Shown here: in pieces, positions 20,350-28,181 of the stretch | Numbering within the stretch: position 1 is the first letter of the stretch | How the letters are laid out: each line of letters starts with the position of its first letter | Source of the DNA: Thermodesulfobacteriaceae bacterium UBA6232 | GTDB taxonomy: Bacteria > Desulfobacterota > Thermodesulfobacteria > Thermodesulfobacteriales > Thermodesulfobacteriaceae | Assembly: GCA_002441555.1 (NCBI GenBank) | Contig: DJWK01000026.1 | Coordinates: forward strand, 75,474-139,473 | Direction of reading: 5' to 3' | Length of the DNA: 64,000 bases | Program-made: the position numbers and the translations under genes | The notes under the pieces: generated by a model | What the model saw: the letters and a program-made list of their open reading frames with translations, nothing else | What the model was told of the DNA's origin: nothing | The model's database searches: none

Positions 20350-20487
20350 TTAGGCTCCTATGATAAGAGTTCTTTTAAATTGTTGATAGGTGTTAAGGCT
20401 CTGTCCAAGAAAAAGAATAAACACGACAAAAATTAATATAAGAGTAAAAACGAAAAGCAAACGCGCTTTTATGGTTTTAAATGCCAT
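20350..20487 (-). pseudogene. 5' fragment of the chemoreceptor, ended by in-frame TAA
   Basis: An ATG at 20487 with a perfect AAAGGAGG ribosome site opens 45 codons that encode a positively charged start and one long membrane helix (MAFKTIKARLLFVFTLIL, then IFVVFILFLGQ), just what a chemoreceptor needs at its N-terminus. The frame ends at TAA (20350-20352) and continues without shift into the 533-residue body. The whole gene would be 18742-20487. Causes: a nonsense mutation, a sequencing error, or reinitiation at TTG. Confidence 0.8.
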
Positions 20488-20501
20488 TTTTAAACCTCCT
20501 T

Positions 20502-21602
20502 TTACAGAATAGTATTTTCATATTGTTCCCAAAGTGAATTTAATTGAATTTCCTTATAGGAAAAATCTGTATAATTAAAGAAAACAACTTTTTCTTCAAG
20601 AAGATTTTTCTTATACGAAAGAAGTTCTTTACCTTTAATATAAGTAAAAATTTGAAGAATTAAAGCTTGAGATTGTGCCTTTACCTTGGGGAAGAGATTA
20701 AGAAGCCTTAAATAAGGGCCTTTTTTAATAGCCTCGGGATTTTTTTCAGCAATCCTCATAAGGGCATAAAGGGTTGAAGTTTCGTATTCAGGGAAGGCAA
20801 GAAAGCCAAAGAGATTTTTAACAAAGGAGCTATAGGTATCTCCCGTTTCTCTTACTATTTCACCTACTGCCTCAAGGGCACCCCAAGGAGAGGCAGCAGA
20901 ATCAGCACTGGCATAAATAAGTCTTTTAATCAAATCAAGAATTCTCTGAGGCTCTTTCTGGTAAAGCTTTTTAGCAATTTGTCCTATAAGATAGGCACAC
21001 TTTTTTCTCATTACTTCTTCTGGATGATAGAGAAGCTTTTGAAAGGTGTTTATATTTAGGGGTTCAGCAAGGGCATATTCAATTAAATCAAAAAATCTAT
21101 TTTCAGAAAGAAGCTCTTCTGCTTCCTTTCTTGACAACCTTTTTTGGAAGCTTTTTGGCCTTTTTTCTAAAATCCTTTGAGGATCTTCTTTTATTAGAGT
21201 TTTTGTTCTCTCCTTAGTCTTTAGTTCTTCCAGGTCTTCAGCAAGTTTAATAAAACAAAGGGCGCCTTTAATTTTTCTTCCTTCATATACTGGTTCTCCA
21301 GGGATAGTGTGGCTTACGGGATCGTAATTTTCAAGCCAGATTTCTTTATAATCCTCTTCTGGAAGAAGATTTAAAGCCAGTTCAAGATCTCCCCCGCAGG
21401 CAATAAATAAGGCTTCAAGAAAAACAGCCCCCCTACTAAATCCTGTTTCATCAACCACATATACTGCTCCACACTCACAAACTCCTGCCTCATAATCTGA
21501 AAATCCTATAGGAAGATAAAAAGGCTTGGCAATTGGTTTTCCGCAAAAGGGGCATTGAGGAGTTTTAGGAATTTTCAGTTTCATAAAAATTTTCAGTTTC
21601 AT
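20502..21602 (-). CDS. Zinc-ribbon and HEAT-like repeat protein
   Basis: About 366 residues. The N-terminus has a CPFCGKPI...CECGAVYVV zinc ribbon, then a conserved block (ALFIACGGDLELALNLLPEEDY and GALCFIKLAEDLE), then a helical region that looks like HEAT repeats (KLLYHPEEVMRKKCAYLIGQ; PWGALEAVGEIVRETG). It resembles uncharacterised proteins of sulfate-reducing bacteria, but I cannot name a family with confidence. The start is uncertain: an 18-bp tandem duplication at 21571-21606 carries two ATGs (21602, 21584), with a TTG further up. It overlaps the upstream TPR gene. Confidence 0.7.
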   Translation of the reverse strand: MKLKIFMKLKIPKTPQCPFCGKPIAKPFYLPIGFSDYEAGVCECGAVYVVDETGFSRGAVFLEALFIACGGDLELALNLLPEEDYKEIWLENYDPVSHTIPGEPVYEGRKIKGALCFIKLAEDLEELKTKERTKTLIKEDPQRILEKRPKSFQKRLSRKEAEELLSENRFFDLIEYALAEPLNINTFQKLLYHPEEVMRKKCAYLIGQIAKKLYQKEPQRILDLIKRLIYASADSAASPWGALEAVGEIVRETGDTYSSFVKNLFGFLAFPEYETSTLYALMRIAEKNPEAIKKGPYLRLLNLFPKVKAQSQALILQIFTYIKGKELLSYKKNLLEEKVVFFNYTDFSYKEIQLNSLWEQYENTIL

Positions 21603-22197
21603 AAAGAAGTTTTTCAAATTCAGGATTTACCGGATAGCGAAGCTCTTTAGCTTTTTGAAAATAAGCTCTTGCTTCTTCAAGCTCTCCCTTGTAATAATAA
21701 GCCACAGAAAGATTATTGTAAATGGTTGCCATGGATGGAGCAAGCTCAAGAGCTTTTTTTAAGACATCAATGGCCTCATCGTATCTTTCAAGACCAATTA
21801 AAACAGTTGAAAGATTCACATAGGCCGATGGATTTTGAGGGTTGATTTCTATAGCTTGTCTATAACACTTTTCTGCCTCTTCAAGGTTTCCCAATTGAAA
21901 TTCAATTAAACCGAGATTATTCCAGGCCTCATAAGAGCGAGGATAAAATTTTAAAGTAAATGTAAAGGCCTTTTTGGCCTCTTCTAAATTGCCTTCTCTT
22001 GCGAAAATAACTCCCAAGTTAACCATAGCCTCAAAGTGGAAAGGATCAAGTTTTAAGACCTTTTTAAAGGTTTCTTTGGCTTCTTGCAATCTTCCAAAAT
22101 TAAGGTAAGCTATAGCAAGTCTATGTTGTGCCCAAACGGCATGGGGGTTTTCCATGGCTTCTCTTTCTAAAATTTTTAGAATTTCCTCTTGGGTCAT
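21565..22197 (-). CDS. TPR-repeat protein
   Basis: A 210-residue protein made almost wholly of TPR units (VNLGVIFAREGNLEEAKKAF; NNLGLIEFQLGNLEEAEKCY; VNLSTVLIGLERYDEAIDVL; NNLSVAYYYKGELEEARAYF). AAGGAGG precedes the ATG. No signal peptide is seen. It is probably a cytoplasmic scaffold paired with the zinc-ribbon/HEAT-like gene that overlaps its 3' end. The C-terminus repeats YETEN twice because of the 18-bp tandem duplication. Function unknown. Confidence 0.8.
   Translation of the reverse strand: MTQEEILKILEREAMENPHAVWAQHRLAIAYLNFGRLQEAKETFKKVLKLDPFHFEAMVNLGVIFAREGNLEEAKKAFTFTLKFYPRSYEAWNNLGLIEFQLGNLEEAEKCYRQAIEINPQNPSAYVNLSTVLIGLERYDEAIDVLKKALELAPSMATIYNNLSVAYYYKGELEEARAYFQKAKELRYPVNPEFEKLLYETENFYETENS
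21571..21606. repeat. 18-bp tandem duplication at a gene overlap
   Basis: Two copies (21571-21588, 21589-21606; ATTTTCAGTTTCATAAAA, last base differs) double a start codon of the zinc-ribbon/HEAT-like gene and a YETEN segment of the TPR gene, in two different frames. Confidence 0.95.
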
Positions 22198-22236
22198 AGC
22201 AACCTCCTTAATTTGACCTTAAGGATAATACAAAAA

Positions 22237-23322
22237 ATGAAGATCTCAAGGGATAAAAAAACTTTAGCTCTTTTGCTCATCCTTTTCCATTTATTTTTAT
22301 TTACTGGTTTATATCTTGAAGGATTAGAGCCAGTTACTAAGAACAAAAATTTACCTGCTAAATTAATTGAAATTGAAAAGGGAGAAGGTCTTTTTAGCAT
22401 AGCTCAAAAACTTAAAAAAGAGGGGGTTATTAAAAATCGTGCAGTTTTTATAATGGAGGCTTTAAGAAGGGGCGTGCATAAAGATTTTAAGGCAGGTGAA
22501 TATGCCTTTTATCCTTGGCAAAGCCTTGAAGAAATCTTTGAGATACTTAAAAAGGGAAGAGTTTATCTTCATAAGGTGACCATTTTTGAGGGAGCAACCC
22601 TCTGGGAAATAGCTGAAATTCTTGAAAAGAACAGAATAACCACCGCTAAAAAGTTTTCAAATCTTGCAACCAATGAAGAATTCGTAAAAAGCCTCGGGTT
22701 TCCAGGCCCAACCCTTGAAGGCTATTTGTATCCCGATACTTACTTTTTTGCCAAAAATACAAGCCCTGAGGTGGTTATAAAGGTAATGACTGATAGGTTT
22801 TGGGAGGTCTGGAAAGAGCTTGAGCCTATTGCAAAGAAAAAGGGCCTTTCCATGAAAGAAGTGGTCACCCTTGCTTCCATTGTGGAAAAGGAAGCCTTTT
22901 ATGAGGATGAAAAACCTCTTATTGCTGCAGTTTATCTTAATCGCATAAAAAAGGGAATGCCCCTTCAGGCTGATCCAACTATTAATTATGCTTTAAAAAA
23001 GTTTAGAAGGCTCACCTATAGGGATTACTATAATGTTAAAAGCCCTTATAATACCTATCTCCATAATGATCTCCCTCCCACTCCTATTGGAAATCCCAGT
23101 AAATCCTCTATGCTTGCAGTTTTAAATCCAGCCAAGGTCGACTATCTTTATTTTGTGGCAAATGGCGAAGGGAGACACATTTTTTCAAGAACTTACAGGG
23201 AACACCTTGCAGCTATATCAAAAATTAGAAATAAAGAAAATAACGAAACTTCAAATCTTTCAGAAGAGGTTTCCTTTAAAAAATCTGACTCCATTTCTCA
23301 TACAAATGAAAAACTTCTTTAA
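22237..23322 (+). CDS. mltG: Endolytic murein transglycosylase MltG
   Basis: A 361-residue protein with an N-terminal membrane helix (TLALLLILFHLFLFTGLY), a LysM-like part, and the YceG/MltG domain with LEGYLYPDTYFF and TLASIVEKEA; Glu 217 is the probable catalytic residue. It cuts nascent peptidoglycan strands to set their length at the inner membrane. I chose the ATG at 22237; the frame is open to 22189 but that would overlap the divergent TPR gene. The 3' end overlaps the convergent rsmA by 47 bases. Confidence 0.92.
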   Translation: MKISRDKKTLALLLILFHLFLFTGLYLEGLEPVTKNKNLPAKLIEIEKGEGLFSIAQKLKKEGVIKNRAVFIMEALRRGVHKDFKAGEYAFYPWQSLEEIFEILKKGRVYLHKVTIFEGATLWEIAEILEKNRITTAKKFSNLATNEEFVKSLGFPGPTLEGYLYPDTYFFAKNTSPEVVIKVMTDRFWEVWKELEPIAKKKGLSMKEVVTLASIVEKEAFYEDEKPLIAAVYLNRIKKGMPLQADPTINYALKKFRRLTYRDYYNVKSPYNTYLHNDLPPTPIGNPSKSSMLAVLNPAKVDYLYFVANGEGRHIFSRTYREHLAAISKIRNKENNETSNLSEEVSFKKSDSISHTNEKLL

Positions 23323-24022
23323 GGGTTAGGTCTTCGGATCTCAAAGTTCCAGAAAGATTAACTTCCTTAAGAAGTTTTTCTGGAAATTTTTTTCTCAACA
23401 TTTTTCTTTTGTGTTGATAAAGAAGAGTTAAAAATTTTTTGTAATTTTTAAGATCAGTAATTTCTTTTTTGATAGATTTTTTAAATCTAATTAAAGCGGA
23501 ATCAACCTTGGGTGGGGGTTTAAAGAAACGAGGTGGAACAGTCATTAGATATTCAAGGTCATAAAAGGTTTGAATAAAAAGAGAAAGCCAGGATTTGCCT
23601 GAAAGCCATTTTTCGGCAACTTCTTTCTGAACAAGAAAAAGGGAAAAGGGTATTAAAGTGTGATAAAACACTATATTCTCCACAATAAGACTTGCCACAT
23701 TATAGGGGAGATTACCAAGAATTTTGAGTTCCCTTTCATTAAGTTCTGCATAATTAAAACTTGTTGCATCCGCCTGAATTAGAACAATGCGCTCATCCTT
23801 TAAATTATTTTTAAGATAGGCAACCATTTCAGAATCAAGTTCAATAAGGAAGAGTTTTTTAATGGGATATTTGAGAAGCTCTCTTGTTAAAAGACCTGTT
23901 CCAGGGCCTATTTCAACGACGGTATCTTCCTCTTCAAGTTCAGCAAATTCTGCAATTTTTTTGAGAACCCCTAAAGAAATGAGGAGGTGCTGACCGAATC
24001 GTTTTTTTAGCTTTATGGACAT
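23276..24022 (-). CDS. rsmA: 16S rRNA dimethyladenosine transferase
   Basis: A 248-residue KsgA/RsmA methyltransferase. The SAM motif VEIGPGTGLLTREL is at about residues 36-49, and the adenine-binding motif is LGNLPYNVASLI with N104-L-P-Y107; QRFGQHLL-like RFGQHLL begins the protein. It dimethylates two adjacent adenines in the 3' hairpin of 16S rRNA. It is the last gene of an antiporter-usp-rsmA run, five bases after the Usp gene. Confidence 0.94.
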   Translation of the reverse strand: MSIKLKKRFGQHLLISLGVLKKIAEFAELEEEDTVVEIGPGTGLLTRELLKYPIKKLFLIELDSEMVAYLKNNLKDERIVLIQADATSFNYAELNERELKILGNLPYNVASLIVENIVFYHTLIPFSLFLVQKEVAEKWLSGKSWLSLFIQTFYDLEYLMTVPPRFFKPPPKVDSALIRFKKSIKKEITDLKNYKKFLTLLYQHKRKMLRKKFPEKLLKEVNLSGTLRSEDLTLKEVFHLYEKWSQIF

Positions 24023-24027
24023 TCAAA

Positions 24028-24909
24028 TTAGGGAATTATTAAAAGGGGGAATTCAGCAGCTTTTAATAATTGAGAGGTAACACTCCCCATAAAGAACTTT
24101 TCAAAAAAGCCTTTTCCAGTTTTGCCAAGCACTATAAGAGTGGCTTCCTTTTCCCTTGCGAATTCTAAGATTTCTCTGGCAGGATCTTCTCCGAGGCCAA
24201 GGAATGTATCACTTTTTAATTCTTGACTAATTAAAGGTTGAGAAAGTTCTGTCAATTGTCTTTTTAATTTTTCTTCAAGACCTTGAATTTCTTCTTCCTT
24301 TAATCCAGATATTTTTTCACTTTTTATAATGTGAACTATATAAAATGTTTCGATAAGGGGTTTAAAATTGAGGAGAAAATCCCTAGCTCTTAGGGAGTTT
24401 TCTGAAAAGTCTGTGGCAAGAAGGGGCTTTCTAAAAATTTGAACATTTTCAAGAATTACAGGTGGGCCTTCTGGCTCTTTGAGAATGCTGTGACAATACA
24501 CAAGAACAGGGATTTTTGTCCTGTTAATCAATTGAAGGATCATTTCTGAAATAGAAAGTCTTTCCGATTTTTGTTTTCCTATAGTAAGTAAATCCGCTGA
24601 AACATCTTCTGCAACTTCAAGGATTTTGGCCAGAGGGTCTCCTATTTCAATGACAATTTTGCTCTTTAAACCTGCCTTTTCAATATCCTTTACCCATTCC
24701 TCAAATTTTAATTTAGCTGCCTCGGTTAATTCCAGGGCTTTTTCCTTTAAAAATCCTCCAAAGGGTACATAGGAAACTTCTTCTCTTGGGATGACATGTA
24801 AAAGCACTATCTCTTCAAGACCGGTTTTTTTTAATGCCAAAAGTTCAAGAAGACCCTTATAACCAAGCTCCCAATAACTAACTGCATAAAGCACTCTTTT
24901 TATACTCAT
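24028..24909 (-). CDS. Tandem universal stress protein (UspA family)
   Basis: A 293-residue protein with two Usp domains. The first (residues about 1-140) starts IKRVLYAVSYWE and has DLLTIGKQ. The second begins with FRKPLLATDFSENSLRARDF and ends with LIVLGKTGKGFFEKFFMGSVTSQLL, the G-2x-G-9x-G-S/T ATP-binding motif. The N-terminal domain lacks a clear version of this motif. Such proteins regulate transport or stress survival; being four bases after an antiporter gene suggests it tunes that transporter. Confidence 0.88.
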   Translation of the reverse strand: MSIKRVLYAVSYWELGYKGLLELLALKKTGLEEIVLLHVIPREEVSYVPFGGFLKEKALELTEAAKLKFEEWVKDIEKAGLKSKIVIEIGDPLAKILEVAEDVSADLLTIGKQKSERLSISEMILQLINRTKIPVLVYCHSILKEPEGPPVILENVQIFRKPLLATDFSENSLRARDFLLNFKPLIETFYIVHIIKSEKISGLKEEEIQGLEEKLKRQLTELSQPLISQELKSDTFLGLGEDPAREILEFAREKEATLIVLGKTGKGFFEKFFMGSVTSQLLKAAEFPLLIIP

Positions 24910-24913
24910 ATTC

Positions 24914-26263
24914 TTAACCTCTATAAAAAATTAAGGTTATTAGAAGAAAAAGGGGAATCAAAATTGGAAGGGAATATTTTAAAAGATAACCAAAAAAGCT
25001 TGGCATAGCTATTCCCTTTTCTTCAGCAATGGATCTAACCATAAAATTAGGGGCATTTCCTATATAGGTCAAAGCTCCAAAGAAAACCGCTCCCTCAGAG
25101 ATGGCAAGAAGAAATTTAGGATATTCTTCAATTAACTTTAAAACGGCCTCCTTTTCTGGTATTCCTGGAAAGAATTTTCCAAGGCAGGTGCTTAAAAAGG
25201 TGAGATAGGTTGGGGCATTATCCAGAAAGGCCGAAAGAAGCCCCGTAATCCAAAAATAATGATAGGGCTCATTTATAACTGAAATAAGGGGCTTTAATGC
25301 TCCTTTTTCTCCCGCACGAAGAATACTTAAGGCAGGAATCATGGCTATAAAGATTCCAAAAAAGAGAATGGCCACTTCTTTTATGGGAAAAAAGGTAAAT
25401 TCATTTTTTTCTCGAACCTCTCTCGGAGTAAGATAAAAGGAAATTCCAGCAAGAAGAACAAAAATTAAATCCCTCAGAATTTCATTGAGTGGTCTTTCAA
25501 CTCCAAAAATATGAATTACAGGTAGATGTAAATTAGCAGAAAGAAGAATGGTTAAAGGAATTCCAATGAGAAAGAAGATATTATACCAACCGAGGATTAG
25601 AAAGGGTTTTTTTTCTTTTTCTTTGGGGAAGAGATTCCTTTCTTTTTTAAAATTAAAGTTATCTATTAAATAAAAAAGAATTAATAGAAAAATCACACAA
25701 ACCAGCATAGAAGGAAAAAGATTTAGTGTCCAGAAAAAAGGAACTCCTTTAAGAAATCCAAGAAAAAGAGGAGGGTCTCCGAGAGGAGTCAAGGCTCCTC
25801 CTATATTGGATACCAAAAAAATGAAAAAAACTATAATATAGGCTTTGTTTTTTCTCCAAGCATTGGCTCTAAGAAGGGGTCTTATGAGAACGATAGAGGC
25901 CCCTGTTGTTCCCATAAGGGAGGCAAGAAAGGTTCCTAATAACAAATAGAGGGTGTTAAAAAGGGGTTTTCCAGAAAAATTTCCCTGAAGGTAAATATTA
26001 CCTGAAATAATATAAAGAGAAGAAAGAAGCAGAATAAAGGGTAGGTATTCTGCAAGCAATACATGTAAAATCTCATGGAAGGCCTCTTTAGGGAAGAGGT
26101 ATAATAAGGGGAGAGCAGAAATTAAGGCCCAAAAAAGGGAAATTTTCCCAAAATGTTTATGCCAAAAGCGAGGGGCAAAAAGAGGGAAAAGGGAAATAGA
26201 TAAAAGAATTCCTGCAAAGGGAAGAACTGTAATAAGTGGAAGTTTTTCTCCGAGGTCTGTCAT
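24914..26263 (-). CDS. Sodium:proton antiporter-like IT superfamily transporter
   Basis: A 449-residue membrane protein with about 11-12 hydrophobic helices. Motifs include SLMGTTGASIVLIRPLLRAN, SNIGGALTPLGDPPLFLGFLKG and FLDNAPTYLTFL with a matching FGALTYIGNAPNFMVRS in the second half. This inverted-repeat pattern fits ion-transporter superfamily antiporters (NhaD/CitMHS-type). The ion is not proven by sequence. It heads the run with usp and rsmA. Confidence 0.8.
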   Translation of the reverse strand: MTDLGEKLPLITVLPFAGILLSISLFPLFAPRFWHKHFGKISLFWALISALPLLYLFPKEAFHEILHVLLAEYLPFILLLSSLYIISGNIYLQGNFSGKPLFNTLYLLLGTFLASLMGTTGASIVLIRPLLRANAWRKNKAYIIVFFIFLVSNIGGALTPLGDPPLFLGFLKGVPFFWTLNLFPSMLVCVIFLLILFYLIDNFNFKKERNLFPKEKEKKPFLILGWYNIFFLIGIPLTILLSANLHLPVIHIFGVERPLNEILRDLIFVLLAGISFYLTPREVREKNEFTFFPIKEVAILFFGIFIAMIPALSILRAGEKGALKPLISVINEPYHYFWITGLLSAFLDNAPTYLTFLSTCLGKFFPGIPEKEAVLKLIEEYPKFLLAISEGAVFFGALTYIGNAPNFMVRSIAEEKGIAMPSFFGYLLKYSLPILIPLFLLITLIFYRG

Positions 26264-26284
26264 ACTTAAAACTTAACATATCCC

Positions 26285-26312
26285 TTGAAGTTTTAAAAGT
26301 CTCTGCTATATT
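26285..26312 (+). promoter_or_regulatory. Possible promoter for the PpiD-like gene
   Basis: TTGAAG at 26285-26290, a 16-base spacer and TATATT at 26307-26312, about 27 bases before the ATG. Pattern match only. Confidence 0.4.
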
Positions 26313-26338
26313 TTTGAAAATCCATTTAGGATCCAAGA

Positions 26339-28132
26339 ATGTTTGATTTTCTTAGAAAGGGTGCTACTTCTCTTTTTGCCAAGATTTTCTTGGCTGTAAT
26401 TGTTATAGTCTTTGTTTTCTGGGGTATAGGATATTTTGGGTCATCTAACAAAGATATAATTGCAGAAATAAATGGAGAAAAGATAAATCTCAAAGAATTT
26501 CAGGAATTTTATCACTATAAATATCTACAACTTAAACAAGCCCTTGGTGATTTATCAGAGGAAGATCTTCAAAAAATGAAATTCAAGGAACTTGTTTTAC
26601 AGGAATTAATTCAAATGAAGTTTATAAATCAACTTGCTGAAGAGCTTGGCCTTAAGGTGACAAAAGAAGAAGTTCAAATTGCCATTTCTCAATTGCCCTT
26701 TTTCCAAGGAAATGGAGACTTTGACATAAGAAAATATCAGGCCTTTTTAAGAGAACTGGGGCTTAGTCCAAAAACCTTTGAAACCCTTATAAAAGCAGAT
26801 CTCCTGCAGCAAAAATTTCAAAGACTTCTTTTGGCTCCAGTTCTCGTATCAAAAGATGAGGTAGAAGAGTATGGAAGATATCTAAAGCAAAAAATTTATT
26901 TTCTTGAGGCTAAACTTCCTCTTTTGGCTTGTGAAAGAGCTATAAAATGGAGTGAAAGAGATCTTGAGAGTTATTTCCACGCCCACAGGGATAGATATGT
27001 AGAGGAAGAAAAGATAAAGCTTATCTACTACGAATTACCTATTACAGGAGAAGTGGAAATATCAGAAGAAGAGGTTAAAAATTATTATCTTCAGAACCTC
27101 AATCGGTTTAAAGAGCCCTTTAAGATAAAATTGAAAAGAATTTTTATTCCTGGGGAGGGAGATCTTTCTTCAAAGAAGGCCTTGGAAATAAAGAATCAAA
27201 TTAAAAGCCTTGAGGATTTTTCTCGTTACGGGGTAAAAGAAGGTGAATGGTTTGAGGAAAATTCGCTTCCTCATGACTTAATACTTTTGTTGAAAAATGC
27301 TAAAAAAGGAGATATTCTCGGTCCTGTTAAAGTTTCACAGGGTTACTTAATTCTTGGTATAGAGGAGATTAATCCTGAAAGAGTGTTAAAACTTGATGAA
27401 GTAAGAAATGTGCTTCTTTCTGAGCTTAAAAAAGAGAAACTCCGTGAGAACACTATAGCAAAAGCCAATGAACTTTATACTAAAATTGTTGCTGAAAACG
27501 GGCTTAAAAATTGGGCTGAGAAGAACGGGGTAAATTTAAAGGAAACTGGGTATTTGACACAGGAAGAACTTGCCAAATTTCTTTTTAGCAGAGACCTTGC
27601 ACGCAATATTTTCAAGCATGGAAAAGGGGAATATTTTGCACCCGTTGAGGGAAAGGATGTAATTTATTTATTTGAAATAGTTGACAAAAAAAATAAAAGA
27701 AATTTGAGCTTTGAAGAAGCAAAATCCCGAGTTCTTGAGGATTATCTTAAGGAAAAGGGGAAGGAATATTGCGAGGCTAAGGTTAGGGGATTCATTGACA
27801 AAGTAAAAACAGAAGGTGATTTTAAAACTATTGGTAAAGAAGAGGGATTTCTTATTTCAGAGGGATCAATGGTAAGAAAAGAAGCCAAAGAATTCCTCAA
27901 AAATATTGGAAAAATGGGGCTTATTGAGAAGCCTTTCTGGGAAAAAGATGGAATAAAGATGTTTTATATAACTAAAATTGAAGAATATAAGGGTCTCTTT
28001 AGTCCTGAAGAATATTCTTCTTTGCAAGAGGAAATTTTATCATTAAAGCGTGATCTGATTTTGAAAAATTTTCTTTCTTTATACCAAAGGAAAGCAAAAA
28101 TTAAAATTTATCCCCTTTTTCAACAGATATAA
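26339..28132 (+). CDS. PpiD/SurA-like periplasmic folding chaperone
   Basis: A 597-residue protein starting MFDFLRKGATSLFAKIFL with one membrane helix (about 12-34). It is followed by a SurA-N-type helical domain (INGEKINLKEFQEFYHYKY), an inserted parvulin-like region (about 240-345) and a long C-terminal helical part. The layout is PpiD, a membrane-anchored chaperone at the Sec exit. The parvulin part is short and divergent, so isomerase activity is doubtful. A 49-base gap separates it from carB on the same strand. Confidence 0.85.
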   Translation: MFDFLRKGATSLFAKIFLAVIVIVFVFWGIGYFGSSNKDIIAEINGEKINLKEFQEFYHYKYLQLKQALGDLSEEDLQKMKFKELVLQELIQMKFINQLAEELGLKVTKEEVQIAISQLPFFQGNGDFDIRKYQAFLRELGLSPKTFETLIKADLLQQKFQRLLLAPVLVSKDEVEEYGRYLKQKIYFLEAKLPLLACERAIKWSERDLESYFHAHRDRYVEEEKIKLIYYELPITGEVEISEEEVKNYYLQNLNRFKEPFKIKLKRIFIPGEGDLSSKKALEIKNQIKSLEDFSRYGVKEGEWFEENSLPHDLILLLKNAKKGDILGPVKVSQGYLILGIEEINPERVLKLDEVRNVLLSELKKEKLRENTIAKANELYTKIVAENGLKNWAEKNGVNLKETGYLTQEELAKFLFSRDLARNIFKHGKGEYFAPVEGKDVIYLFEIVDKKNKRNLSFEEAKSRVLEDYLKEKGKEYCEAKVRGFIDKVKTEGDFKTIGKEEGFLISEGSMVRKEAKEFLKNIGKMGLIEKPFWEKDGIKMFYITKIEEYKGLFSPEEYSSLQEEILSLKRDLILKNFLSLYQRKAKIKIYPLFQQI

Positions 28133-28181
28133 GAAAAAATTTTCCGAAAAGATGTAAAAAACCTTTCGAAGGAGTAAAAAT

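Noticed and set aside
20350..20352. Stop in the chemoreceptor as recoding (pyrrolysine or similar)
   Set aside because: The codon is TAA, which is not used for pyrrolysine or selenocysteine.
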